From positions 55,879,526 through 55,943,525 of the forward strand of contig NC_088717.1 in the NCBI RefSeq assembly GCF_963576615.1: a DNA stretch of 64,000 bases, given 5' to 3'. Shown in pieces: positions 25,622 through 38,405 of this stretch (the stretch's first letter is position 1; each line of letters starts with the position of its first letter). The translations under genes and the position numbers were made by a program. Below the pieces are notes generated by a model. The model had not been told where the DNA came from. It saw only the letters and a program-made list of their open reading frames with translations, and did no database searches. Source of the DNA: Watersipora subatra. Taxonomy: Eukaryota; Bryozoa; Gymnolaemata; Cheilostomatida; Watersiporidae.

Positions 25622-26584
25622 TTAAAGCACATAAATTACATAATTTTTTAATTATATATTTCAATACACCAGAGTCTTGGCTTTGGAACGAGCCTATATT
25701 CAATACACAAAGAATAATAGAACTATGAAAAACAGGGTGTCAAAAGTAAGTCCTGCAAAAAAAAACACTTGGTTCAGGTTCTCAAAATGTGATATCACAA
25801 TTATTATTTAGCCTTAGGTAGTCGATCCCTTTCGCTGCCATTGAGGCTGCGCTTTTCTGTGACAATCGGTGCTGTTAAACCCGGAGAGCGCTAATAATAA
25901 ACTAGGATTCTAGATAATCAATAATGCCCGGGATCGTGCTAACCCCCCCCCCCCCCCCCCCCGACCAATTCAAACACATGTTCTGGGTTAATTAATTATG
26001 CTTCAATAAATGTACTGTCGTTGATAAAGGTAATGAAATCACATCGATTAAATTGTGACCTGCAGTTGCATGGCCCTAAGACTACATGTCAATCGCACTT
26101 TCGCGAGATCACGCAATGCTTGAAACTAATTAGTCTCAGTCGCAACCTTCAACATCACAATAAAATGAGAGGGCTAATGCATAATATCATCGGGAAAACA
26201 TAGCATGGTGCTTGGATTCTGAGTTATTTATCATAAAAATAATCTATACATGGAGAACTAATGCCACTGATTCCTTTGTCATCTTCATTGGTTCTCTGGA
26301 GTTGTTCTATCTTCGCCTGACACTAGCGTCATTATCGTAGTTGATAAATATAAGCGGTAAGCAATAAAATAGGCGGTAAGAGCACACAACACCGCATAAG
26401 AAAATTGTGACGTCACAATTTCCGAGCGTATGCCAGTAAACATTTCTGCGGTAGAGCTCTGGGGAAATCCTATAAACACCAACCAATGTCTGTCTCACCA
26501 TGACAAACAATAGCTCATTCGCAAGCCAAGATTCTGATGTATTGAAATATACAATAAAAAAATTATGTAATTAATGTGCTTTAA
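25622..26584. mobile_element. TTAA-flanked element, family 3
   Basis: Inverted ends AGCACATAAATTACATAATT and its near complement on the right, with arms of about 65 bp continuing to TCTTGGCTT. TTAA flanks it at 25622-25625 and 26581-26584. Inside are a run of about 20 C near 25941 and a 55-bp stretch (26022-26077) matching the end of ABCE1 intron 4. It ends 273 bp upstream of the ABCE1 start codon. Confidence 0.8.
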
Positions 26585-27365
26585 AGCTCAACTCCCAGCC
26601 ACCCTGTTCAATCAAAAGCTTGTGATAAAAGACCGCTTGTGTTTGAAAGTTGTGTTTGTTTCATTTCATCAATTAGTGAAAATAAAACATTATGCAAAAA
26701 AAAACAAATATAGTTACAGTATAATTATATAAATGAAATAAATGAAAGCCTAATTTCTAGATATTAGGGTATGATGAGGCCCACATGTGCAGTAGCACTG
26801 CAGCAAGTCGAGGCGCTGGGCCGGCAGTAGTTGGCATAACATGGCAATGAAGACAACATTCACCTTTTCACCAAAATTAGAAAAGCAGGCCAGTCTTGAT
26901 TAACAAGTTTAACCAGTGGCTCTTCAACATCTCTTTTAAAGATGGCTGTTGAACTTTTATGTAATTCCATTGGGTGACTGTTCCATAGAACTATATATTC
27001 AATTGTTTATGGCTGAAAGCGGTATAAAATATTATTAATGGTGGACAGGCGTTCATGTTTACTATTATAGTGAGAAATTTTTTACTGCAAAACCATTTGA
27101 ATAAAATTTCGAATCTGCTATCAACAGAATTTTGCACTGGTAAAGTTCATCAACAGGTAACACAAAAAGCTGAACAAACCGAGACTGAGATGAAATCAGT
27201 GGTGGCTTATCAAAGATTATGCGCTTATGACATTAATATTGTTCCTAAATAACAAAAGTGTATTGTGCTGAATGGTGGATGGTTGCAGTGAGAATGGATA
27301 ATGAAATGCAAACTTGCAATAACCAGAAATAAGCTGACAGGTAGATGTAAGTTGTTAATGTTAAT

Positions 27366-27690
27366 TTAAACCATAACTGCCACCATCCTGAGTAGAAGTT
27401 TTTCAAATAGCAAATCAACTATGCTGATCACTATGGGCACACTATTTTTCATATTTATTGCCTCAATAAAAAAATTCCAAACAGTTTTGAGATTAATTTG
27501 CATTTTGTCCCCAAAACGATGTCATTTAGAACACGTCGCTATTTAGCGGATATCGTTAATTTAGTGGCGTAACCTAGCTTACAATTGGCCAATTAACAAC
27601 GCTAGCTTATAATAAAATCGCGGTTTTTTGAGCTTTATTTTCTCGGCATCCAGCCCATAAAACATCCGGTAACAATCTACAAGCAGTGTT
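27366..27690 (+). mobile_element. TTAA family 2 element, truncated copy
   Basis: Starts TTAA then ACCATAACTGCCACC. It shares in order the tokens GTAACCTAGCTT, AAAATCGCG, TTTTTTGAGC and CTCGGC with the complete copy at 34193-34757. The right end is not seen. Confidence 0.6.
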
Positions 27691-28099
27691 GCATGTCCTA
27701 TCTACCTTTTAGGAAAGACTGAGAGTATAATACAGGCTGGAAATAAAAAAAGAATAGGTTTTAAGACACCCGTTTCGATAAAATCATTTCACCGCATTCT
27801 CTTATCTGCCGTGTCATTGGTCAACCATTTTTTAAATAGTCCTGGAACACAATTATATCTCGGTAAAGTTTCCATCGAAGGCAGACCTGTGTCTTACGTG
27901 ATCTGCTGCTTATGCAACCTACGGTAATACAACTGCGCCAAGCAGTGTCAAAGTTTAGCGTAAAAGCAAGTTCCGCTCAACTCGCTACAACCCGCGAACA
28001 TATTCCATTCTCATCCCTACGCTGCGAGTACTCGGTTGAGAAAATAATAAATAACGCTTCTTCATTGAGAATACATCGTGCATCATCCTAATTGTTGAT

Positions 28100-28392
28100 T
28101 ACGAGTGGTATATAGTCGACTTTGAGTGATATATTGTTGACTTATAGTGGCGTTTTGTTGATTGAGTGGTGTATTGTTGACTTCGAGTGGTCTATTGTCA
28201 ACTTACTGTGGTGCATTCTGTATTGTCGACTTGAGAGAGGTGTTTTGCTGACTTGGAGTAGTATATTGTTGATTTGAGAGTGGTATATTGTTAACTTGAG
28301 AGTGGTTTATTGTGGAATTTGAGTAGTATATTGCCGATTTAAGAGTGGTGTATTGTGGATTTGAGTAGTATATAGTTGAGTGGTATATTTTG
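28100..28392. repeat. Degenerate ~20-bp repeat upstream of the THAP gene
   Basis: A loose repeat of GAGTGGTATATTGTTGACTT-like units, about 13 copies with many changes. It ends about 40 bp before the start codon of the THAP gene and so may overlap its promoter. Confidence 0.75.
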
Positions 28393-28431
28393 TACTCATC
28401 CCGCTACCGGCCTGAGGTAAGCTAAGGTAAG

Positions 28432-31400
28432 ATGAGCAGAAGATGCGCAGCTGCCAACTGTGAAGCTACAGACCATCTGAAGGCGTGGCCTGTGAGTTCT
28501 TCTCTTCAAATTCGATGGACTCACTTTGTCTCGACCAAAGTTAAGAACTTCAAATGGACTAGTAACAGTCGTCTGTGCTTTAGGCATTTCTCTACAGACT
28601 CATTCACCAACTATAATCAATATCTTACGATGCCTGGTGTCACGTGAGTATATTATTATGAATGATAAAATGTTATCAGAGATAAAAGTTGTTTTCTCTG
28701 TACTAAAGATCTTACACCACATCAGAACCAAGAGTTGCATATCTTTGTTCAAACGCATAAGTGTTTTTTTATTCCTCAGTGCATAATATTATCATAGTAA
28801 TTCAACCAATTTAACTGTTCTGGTACTAGGTAGCTAGCAAACCCAAACTGATCGCAATGAGAAAAATCCAGCTGACTAAGCCAGAGCCAAATCTTTTCTG
28901 TAGAATTATCATGAATAAAAACCATATAAAAGATCCATGAGTTAATGGAGTCTAGCTGCATCAATAGCAATATTGTCAAGTCAGCAGCCTGCATTAATTA
29001 ACATGGTCTACATTTCTGTGGTTGTTCACCATCTCATCATATATATATATAGACAGACTGCTTACAAAATTTAAATGAAATACAATCTTTTGAAAATATT
29101 TTAGGCTCACATTCAAGGATGATGCTGTACCAACCATTCAACTTGCATCTGGCACATCAGTACCATCACCAAGAAAGCAACAACCTAGATCGCCTACTAA
29201 AAGAGAGAGCAGATTAGAGAAAAGGAGAGCACTTGCTCCCGAGTAGGTCACCTCAACCTGAGTTCAGAAGTATAACAACTGTCTATCTCTGCTGTGTTAA
29301 TGTTGTTACTTTTTACTGCATGATTATTTTATCCCTCATACCCATGTATGAACCATTCTGTCTATAAACCTTATGTCATGTCTGCATGTGCCCAACTTAG
29401 TCAAGACAGCTGCCTCCACTTTGTCAATTTAAGGCTGGTTCACACTATTTCGGCGTGTCACAAACCAACCGCGTTTGCATTAGGAAATACTGCGTGACAT
29501 ATTTTTAAATTTTTGTGAAGAAACCTCTTTTTTCGCATGCGGGAATAAAAAATTAGTCCCGCAGCGACTATCATAAACGATTATGAATAGCTCACGCTAT
29601 TCACGGCCTGGAATTACCATCGCTGAAATGGTTCACATTTGAAAGGCAGTCGTCGATCTTGGCGAAGCATCGGGGAAGTTTTACAGCTGCTAACTTTCCC
29701 GACCTGTCCGCGATGATCGTCGATGACATAAATTCACGGTTCACATAATCGACGACCAACGCCAAGATATGGCGATATAGTGTGAACCAGCCTTCAACTA
29801 GGGATTTGCATGTTTGCCAGGCTCAAGATAGGATCAGTAACATACAGCATGAATAACTTTGTTTGCAGATGCATGTGTTGAACTCTTTCTATCCATGCAA
29901 GCTGAACTCTTTCTATCACAGCAGTGAAGGTAAATTATTATAGTCTGAATCTATAATTATGACTGTTTAATGACTCACTATCACAATCATTACAAAAAAT
30001 TCATATAGAAGCATCTCAGGGGAAGGGGGAAATTACACTCATGTGACAAGGTGACCTAATACAAAGTTCTCACAAAAGCTTATGCACTTGGTTCATCATT
30101 TTCAATCAGTTTTATACATGTCTTTGCATTAGTTTGCATTATAATTTTCAAGGATCCCACTACGACCACGTCTAACCACACGACCACCACCTCCAAAGAG
30201 AAAGAAGCAGCCAGACAATCAGTCGGCAGTCGCAGTAAGCACGATGACAGAATCTGTTTTAAGTGTCACCAAGAGCGTTTCAACTTTTGGATTGATCAAG
30301 TATCGCTCATCATCAACACAGTATAACAGGTGAGTTAGTAATATTGTAATAATTAAATGTTTGCATTTCATCTTTGGCTATCTTTTGGTTTCACTGACAA
30401 CATATGTCCGCTGACCTCTCATAAAATGACCTCTGACCAAATGTTGTTTTCAAAAATTTCCAGTAAAGACATTGAAAAAATAGATAAAAGGGGGGCAGCT
30501 CAGCATCTCACTGATACCAACAGCTCAGAAAAAGTCTGATATTGATACAACGGAAGCAGCACAGCATTGTCATGGTAGCAGTTGCCTAGATGGAAAATCT
30601 GGCGGCAATACAACAGAGGTTTGTGGGGTTATCCAAAATAAAAATTTCCAAACAAAGCAAACAAACCAGCCATATACAATCCATATGGCGTTAGTTTGCT
30701 TCAACCAGACGAAGTTTGTTGCTTTTGTTTTGATTTTTGATGTTATGATCATCAATATGTGATCAGGCTGCCAACCCATGGCCACTCATTGGTAATGCTT
30801 TGGTGCCTCATCAAACCCCCATGTGTAAACACTTTCATCTATTACTAGGTTGTAACAGCTAATATGGTAGAACATGTGGATGATGATGCTGTGGGTGATA
30901 TAGAAGGTAGTGTTCTGAAGAATATAGATTATGGAGGAGACGATTTCCTTGAATACATGGATGAGTTAGAAGATGATCTGCCAGTAGATGATATGGAAGA
31001 TTCTGATTGGGAGCCAGACAGTGACTACGAGGATGATGATGCAGAAAAGGAAAACTACCAAGTCTATAAACAGGCGTAAGTTCATAATGTATGTGTACTA
31101 TTGTGCATTTGGTTCACCCTATCATTGGCATCTGTGCCTCGGTTTAGGCGGGATAATTTGAGTGTTTTTCAGCTATGCTACAGATGCATAACCATCAGTT
31201 ATTACTTTTATAATTACAGACAGAGATCATGGTACAATGAACCAAAATACTTGGTAGATCACAAGCAACTTCTAGAGGCACTCAAGTACTGTAGGAAGTG
31301 TGCGTGCCTTACCAACGTGGAGTCTACATACAGAGATGGAGGATACGTCAAAATGACAGCCGTTTGTGATAGCTGCAGACACGTGAGAACATGGGAATCT

Positions 31401-34178
31401 AGCAGTCGCACCAGTGGACGTGCTGTCATAAACATTTTGATAAGTGCGATGATCTTGTTTACTGGATGCTTGCCAACCAAGTTTCTCCGTGCATTCTCGA
31501 TGCTTAGTATCATGGCTCCCTCCATGCGATCTTTTTTCAGACACCAACAGCACTACCTTCATGGGGCAAGTCTTTAATCTACCATAATGTTTATGTATGA
31601 CATTTAGCACTGTTTGGTGTTAATAATTTTACCTTAGTCAACCAGAAATAGGTTGACAAAATGAAACGCAAGTATGTCCAATGTCATTCACATCATGGTA
31701 CAATTGAGTCCTGAATGTATTCACCAATGTTCAAAACTCAAATGAATATTTACAGCAATTACTAGCTTGGTTTCTATCTAAACTCTATGCCTTTTATGTA
31801 ATAATCCTGTATGTTTCATGTAATACTAGCTGTTTTTCTACACAGGTCATCAGGAATGTCTACAGCCATAACATGACAGCAGTACAACAGGCACTAGGTA
31901 CAGAGCAGATAGATGTCAGCGGAGATGGAAGATTTGACACCCCAGGACATAGTGCCCTATACAGCACCTACACACTAATGGATGTAAAATCCTCTCTTAT
32001 AGTGGCATCTCAGTTGGTGAAGGTGAGAACTGTCTCCAGTGAACATTATTATTTTTACTAGATTTGATAAATTGATTAGTCGCCTACTTAAATGTTTAGC
32101 AACATATTAAGTGTTTCAATACCTATTGTGTTTGTTTTATAAGAAGACAGCGCCCAATAGTCAATTCAAATTAAACATTCTTACATATACAGGTCACTGA
32201 GACAACATCATCACAGGCAATGGAGAAGGAGGGATTGATCAGATGCCGTCGAGAAGTGGAAGATGCTGGTGTTTGTATAGGCAGCCTAACAACTGACCAG
32301 CACATCATGATTGCTCCTTACATGAGGAAAGAATGGCCAGAGGTTACCCACTATTTCGATCTATGGCATATTGCAAAGAGTGAGTGTTTAATTTAAAAGT
32401 TTGACTCTACAAGCACAATATATGATATTTCTCTGAGATAGATAGAGTAGGTTCAGATTGCGCCAAACTGGTTATTTATAGCGTGTTAAGGCTGGTGGCA
32501 AAAGTGTTCTCCAACCTTTTGGAATTTTGTGGTTTATGCACTAAAGTTTGCTTATTGCCGCATGATGCCAGTTAATTGGATATAATAAAATAAGCACCAT
32601 GCTTGATTTATTACAGTTGTTTCACTTTTATTAGATCTAAAGAAAAAGCTCTGTGAGTTTGCTAGCGTTGCAGCTAACAGAGTTGTTGGTCACTGGTCAG
32701 AGACAATAATACGCCACCTCTATCACGTTGTGGTAAACACAGAGCCCGCAAGTCAGCTTAGAATCGAATGGTGGAAATCAGTCACCAACCACATGTGCAA
32801 CATTCATGTTCACAGGGATAACACTGAATTCCATCATTGTGTTCATGGTCCAGACACCTTATTGCCAGAACCAGATAGTGAAGGTTATCTTTGTGATCGT
32901 CGCTGGATTGATAGATGTAAGTAACATGGCTTTAATATTATGTATGTGTGACTGATGTTATACTAAATGAATATTAATTGATTACTTATTGCTATATATA
33001 TATATATAGTTCATGTTACCATCATTGGCAAGGTATAGGTCAACTTAGGCCAAAAGTAGAATTGAAGCCTTGGCACTGCAATAATTAAATATTTTCTTGT
33101 TTTGTAGATAGCCTAACGGCAGTAAAACTAAGACCGATTCTTGAAAGAAAGGGCCTGATTGATGCCATATCCAAGGCTGGTAGACTAGCTACTTCCGAGT
33201 TAGAATCTTTCCATGCCGAGATCAACAGGAATGCCCCAAAGATGGAAGGCTTCAGCTATAGTGGAATGCTATCAAGGTTTGTACTAAAGTTGTGATTAAT
33301 TCTCCAGTAAGTCGGTCAACAATGCAGTCAGTGGGCCTCGGAGACTGTTTATAGACTATGATGAGTTTGCTGTCATCACTCGATAGACAAATACAACAGA
33401 CACACGAGTACACCAAATCTATAACCTCTAGCCAATGGTAATGTTTGAGACACAAGCATTACTGTTTTGGCATGTCTCAGTCGATCCTTTTCGTGATTCA
33501 CGGCTTTTGAAAATGGCGACTTATTAAAAAATGAGATCTTGTTTTGGTTATAGAGTACAACTAACTGTTATGTTACATAATGAAAACTGTAACAGAGATG
33601 TCAAGCTGAAGAGTGATGGAACGCCACTGGTTGTCGTTCAGAGGAGTAAGGCGACCAAGCAAGTACCAACTGCTGTTCATCGGAGACAAGATGCTACATA
33701 TAGTAAGATTAGCAGACTTGCCACTGATAAAAAAATGTTCATACCAAACGGGGTATTTTTTTCCATGCTCTCGTAGGTTTCTCAAAGCTGCTTTAGTGAT
33801 CACGACACAATTGCTTTCACAGTGGTTTTATGCAAACCCAGTCAATGTATCAACCATTTTGTAGTGCTCTTTCATAATTGTTGTTCTAATTTTGTAGATT
33901 ACATTGATGACCTCTTCAAGGAGCTGGAAAAGCATCTCATTTCAGGATCAGAACCAGTGTATGTTGATGTGGAGCCGCCAACCCTAGCATCAACAGGTTT
34001 GTCATACAGCTTGAAAGAGATTGAAGCAAAACATCTACCGAGGATGGTTGCCACCAAGCCCCATTTTTACAGGAGAGTTGAAGGCGAGGTAGAAGAGATA
34101 GTCAGCAGTAGGGATGGTAGAGGAAGAGTGGGGGGTAGAAAAAATGCGGATAGAAATCGGCCCATAGTTTTCCTCTAA
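28432..34178 (+). CDS. THAP-domain DDE transposase-like protein (Kolobok type), intact 12-exon gene
   Basis: Exons: 28432-28643, 29105-29242, 30153-30329, 30504-30618, 30849-31075, 31220-31565, 31846-32022, 32193-32379, 32635-32916, 33108-33276, 33554-33702, 33898-34178. They join in phase without a stop to 2460 nt, 819 residues. Residues 5-82 form a THAP zinc finger (CAAANC start, RLCFRHF, AVPTI), which binds DNA. A long acidic linker follows (about 290-350), then a CRKC...CDSC zinc ribbon. Next comes an RNase H-like core: GDGRFDTPGHSA (D432), TTDQH (D499), DLWH, and SELESFH (E651/E653), in the order I know from Kolobok-type THAP transposases. All introns are GT-AG except intron 6, which uses a GC donor (GGGGCAAGT). 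The intact frame suggests an active or host-adopted gene. The Kolobok assignment and exon 4 are inference. Confidence 0.85.
29431..29794. mobile_element. MITE with AAGGCTGGTTCACACTAT termini
   Basis: Inverted ends AAGGCTGGTTCACACTAT and ATAGTGTGAACCAGCCTT, 18 bp and perfect. Flanks are TTTA/TTAA on the left and TTCAAC on the right, so the target duplication (3-bp TTA or 4-bp TTAA) is imperfect and the superfamily is undecided. It lies in intron 2 of the THAP gene. Confidence 0.75.
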
Positions 34179-34192
34179 ATACCCTGTGAACA

Positions 34193-34757
34193 TTAAAACC
34201 ATAACTGCCACGTGCAACTTTTATCGTATTCACCAGGTAAATCCGACATGCTGATTCGGATTTTTTACTCAAAATAAAGATTGGTCCACCAACTTTCAGA
34301 GTATTGAAGGCCTTTTTACAGCGTTTTAATATCGGTCTCGAAAACAACACGATCGGCTCAACAAGCTCCGCTCATAAACACGTGACGTAACCTAGCTTTT
34401 TAGGAATGGAATTTAGGAATGTTTAGACCGATCTAGAATAATAGGGATAGGTGCTTTAAAATCCATTATTATCTAAATTCAGTCTTAAAAATAATTTGTC
34501 TTTTCTGAAAGGTAATTAAGCTATTTAACATTGCATATTTAAAAATGAGTTCAAAAACCGTGATGACATCCGCTAGCTTGTGATAAAATCGCGCTTTTTT
34601 GAGCTCATTTTTCTCGGCGCTCAGCCCATTTAAACATCATGTAACAAGCTACGAGTTGTAACAAGCTTTATTTTTATTTTGAGTACAAAATTGGAATCAG
34701 CGTGTCTGATTTTCTTAGAAAATATGATAAAAGTTGTACGTGACAGTTATGGTTTAA
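34193..34757 (+). mobile_element. TTAA family 2 element, complete copy
   Basis: A 565-bp element bounded by TTAA, with ends AACCATAACTGCCACGTG and GTGACAGTTATGGT and about 100 bp of inverted arms (ATCCGACATGCTGATTCGGA against AATCAGCGTGTCTGAT). It begins 15 bp after the stop codon of the THAP transposase-like gene. Confidence 0.8.
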
Positions 34758-35053
34758 GGCCGAAACTTAGGGTGACAGATGACAATTTTTGTCAAATTTT
34801 CTATATTACAGATTTATGAAGCACTGTAAGTAGTAGAATGTGCTCTTTCAACAGTTATGCATTTTATTGACAAAAACTAAGACAAAACTCTACAAAAAGC
34901 TTTTTATTGACACCCTGTAATAATACAAACCCCAAAAAAACCGCAAAAAATGTGACCCTTATGACCTCTTTATTTGCATAATAAATGGCTCCTTATCGTT
35001 TTGCAAAGCTCTCAAACACTCTCTACTTTTATATTTTGATCTACATTGACGAT

Positions 35054-37198
35054 ATGGTGAAGTCATATTCAGCCATTGCGTTTGGGAAAAAGAAAAGAAG
35101 ACGAGTCTTTCCATCTAGAAAGATTGATGACGAGGTTAGCATTTTCGTTTTGCTATTTTTTATTAGTAATTTCTCCGATTAAATTTTTAGTTAGTATGAC
35201 TAGTTTTAATTAGTTACTAAAAAAATTTTCAGCTACTATCTTTCATCTTTTCTACTATCCATTTCATTAGGCTAACCAAACAATTCAAATAGTATCCATT
35301 ATAAAATATTGGTTATGTATCGACGATACCGAGTAGATGTTATGCTATTCGATACGAAACATTAACATTGAAGGTTTCCTATTAGGCCTTTCTATCAGTG
35401 GTAAAGTTAGCTGTGTTGCTTCAGTATGCTGTATACATCGCAGAATATGAACCCAAGATAAATATGAAGTCTCAGCAAAAAATAATTATCTGCAACTAAT
35501 AACTTCTAAGCATAAATTAGTTTTTATTTGTAGAAAGTTGATGCAACCACACCACCGCCGAGTACATCTCTTCTCTCATCAGCACCATCTACATCTTATG
35601 CTCCAGTTTGTGCTGATCCAGATTCTGCCGCTGCCACTCCAGTTTTTGCGTCCAAGCACAAGCTGGAGACTTTCAGGAAGTATCTTGCTAGCTCGCCTGT
35701 TTCTGCTGGTGCTGACACTACTTCTGGTGATACCGCCGCAAGCAGTGTCAGGGCAAGCAACGTCAGGGCAAGCAGCTTTAGGGTAGTGAGCGTGAAATTT
35801 TTATATAGCTTAGTTTCTCATATGTGTTCCGTCTGTCGTAGTACTAATGTAGGGTTAGTTGAGACTGATAGGGTATATGGTATGTCTATTTTATTTGAAG
35901 TAGTTTGTAACGATTGTAAGACCGTAGTTATGTCGCGGCACACATCCCCGAGTGTGGTAAATGGTAAGGCTTATGATATAAACGATAGATTTGTTTATTC
36001 TTGTAAGAGTAACAGGGTAGGTTATGAACAGGCGTGCAGCTTTATTTCGGATTTAAATTTACCACTGCCTATTACGAGTGCCTCATACTTCGCTATGTTA
36101 GGTAAGTTAGCTACTGCATGTTCTACAGCTTTAGAGGCTTGTTTTAGAATCATTAGGAATATTGTAAAGGCAGAGTATCTAAAGCTTGATAGACGTAGTA
36201 CTGATGTAGATACTGTAGATATAGCTGTGAGTTACGACGGTGCATGGCAGAAGCGTGGACACACTTCACGCAATGGTGTATTTGTTGCTATAGATGTTCT
36301 TACTGGGTATGTTGTAGACTTTGAAGTGATGTCAAACTACTGCCAGGTATGTGAGAAAGGACCGAAGAAGGATGACAGCGATTACGACGAGTTCTGGAAG
36401 AAACGCCAAGATGCTTGCGAGAAGATCCATGACTGCTCGAGCGGTGCTATGGAGAGAGAAGCAGCAAAGATTATCTGGCAGAGATCTACAACAGGGCCTT
36501 TACGTTATACTGTTTCTCTTGGTGATGGTGATAGTGCAGCGTATGATGCGGTGTGTAGTCTGAATGTGTATGGTAATGTCAGCGTCAAGGAGGCGTGCAT
36601 AAATCATGTTGCTAAACGTTTGTCAACTCATATGAAATAACTCAAGTTTCATATAGTAAATCGGCGACGCCTATTTCCGGGAAAGGCAAGCTTACAGAAA
36701 CCTTGATGACCTCTTTGCAGTCTTGTTATCGCAAAGCCATCAGTCGGAATCCAGGTAACATTGATAGAATAAAAAGAGAAATTTTGGCCGCGCCGTATCA
36801 CATCACGTCTGATGCCTCGCACCCGCAGCATGATTATTGCCCTCGTGATAGCTGGTGTTGATATAAGAATCCCAGCAAGTCATCTTCAAAACCTGACTGA
36901 CCAAATGCGATGTTGAGTGTGATACGAGAGATTGTCAGACGAGAGATTGTTGGAGCGACGTTGCCCGAAGACCCAGTGGCATGGTGAGCATGCGGTGACA
37001 GTGAGCGCGACGATGGCCCTGATGTTCTTCACTAGTGGTAGGACTGAAGTATTCAAGGTACTGAAGTATTTTGGTTTGCTTGTAGGTGAGAAGTCATTGC
37101 TGCATGCAAAAGTTAAAGATGAGCACAGATTGAAGAGAAAGAATCGGAAATCGGTAAGGTTTACTTTCTTTCGCAGTTGCTTGGTTTCATACTCTTGA
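35054..37198 (+). pseudogene. Mutator-like transposase gene, frameshifted
   Basis: Exon 1 (35054-35134, 27 codons, basic KKKRRR) joins in phase 0 to exon 2 (35534-36640), giving 395 residues. The middle matches the invertebrate Mutator-like transposase domain: C-x2-C zinc ligands near the start, then IAVSYDGAWQKRGHTSRNGV, CQVCEKG, SSGAMEREAAKIIWQRS, LGDGDSAAYDAV and KEACINHVAKRL. The reading frame then stops at 36638-36640. The family sequence continues in another frame from about 36645 (GKGKLTETLMTSLQ, YRKAI, YHITSD, HPQHDYCP). Around 36940-37195 it continues again (RRCPKTQWHG, then FFTSGRTEVFKVLKYFG). A single-base loss near 36640 and further damage would explain this; an assembly error is the other possibility. 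No TIRs were recognised. Confidence 0.82.
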
Positions 37199-37631
37199 AA
37201 AGGTGGAGTAGAAATCGAACAACTGCCGAAGTAAGTCAACAGCACGTCGCACGACTACTGAGCAACAGAGAAGCGGCATAAATTTTTTTTTCAAAGTCGT
37301 TTTTCTCAAATGTGCTTTTTCAGTGACTCCATATGCTACGTGAGACTATATAAAGAAGAAAGTATGTAATATTGTCATGAGATTTTACTTGTATATTCAG
37401 AATTTTGTGTAGAATCAGGTGATAGTAACAGATTTTGGCTAAAATCTGCACCTTCTTTGTTATTGTGTAAATTATAGGTCAGTCTTGTAAGATCGATCGG
37501 CATAAATTTATTTGTTCAAAAATGAAATTTTGTATTCATTATCAAAATTCTGTTTCTATGGCTGCTAGAACCACATTCTGAGCTTCAATTTGACACCAAG
37601 AACAAGCATTTTGGTGTAGCAGCTTACTTAC

Positions 37632-38182
37632 TAAATCGTCAAATGTGAGGCAAGCATTACAGGTTTCAGCTCGTTTCTTGTTTGGAAAGCGGTGCAAGGC
37701 CAGATTTTGGCATTTCTCAGGATTGCTTGAACATTCATAGGCACAGCACCCACGGCGACTTGACTTTTTATTGGCCTAAACATTAACAATACATACATGT
37801 AGTAGAATGAATATAATTACATTACTTCGAATGAGACAAAAAAAGGCATTTGATCAACCATGCCAAGCTAGATTACAACCCTACCAGCTGAGAGACAAGT
37901 ATGTAATATATGTTGTTGTAATCAGTCTAAACAATCTTTCTTTTGATAGTCCCATTCATTCACTTCACTTTCAATTCCGAATAATCATAAAAAGGTATGT
38001 TCGTTGTTATGAGACCATGATAGGACAAGTTGAGTTGGTAAGGTAGTTAGTTTGTTACCAGTAGCAACATGCAACGTGAACCAATGATATAGCACACGCG
38101 CAAAGGTTAAGTTGATTTAAGTATTTAAAATTTTTATTTTGGGTTCACATACCTGAGGTGTTGTAGTCTTTTCTGCTGACAT
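37632..38182 (-). CDS. 5' exons of a small Cys-rich, possibly THAP-like gene
   Basis: Exon 1 38182-38153 encodes MSAEKTTTPQ and ends at the donor GTATGT. Exon 2 begins at 37775 after TTTAG in the same phase and encodes a basic, cysteine-rich segment (RRGCCAYEC, then LHRFPNKKRAETC and CNAC). C-x3-C followed by LHRFP is reminiscent of a THAP finger, but the usual W, C-x2-H and AVPTI parts are not seen. A good donor (GTAAGT) ends exon 2 at 37632 and no third exon was found. If that donor is not used, the frame runs on for about 30 codons with a CSWC pair to a stop near 37542. Either a broken gene or the 5' part of one. Confidence 0.4.
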
Positions 38183-38405
38183 TTTACCGAGAATTTAGTC
38201 TTATTGTAACGTTTATGACTTATAAACTAGTAGCACAAGCATGCTTTCACTACTAAACTCATTGCTCAGCGGAAGGCTCTGTTGCCGTGATGCACATCAC
38301 TGCGACTTGACATCGTGAGAACAACAGCCAATTATAGGCCTCACTTTTGCTCCATTGTAATGATAGCTATTCGCCAATCTAGGATTTACTATATCTATAT
38401 CTAAA

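Noticed and set aside
31259..31610. Minus-strand open frames of 88 and 112 codons
   Set aside because: Shadows of THAP gene exon 6 on the other strand.
36886..37245. 119-codon minus-strand open frame
   Set aside because: Opposite-strand shadow of the Mutator-like transposase C-terminal remnant.
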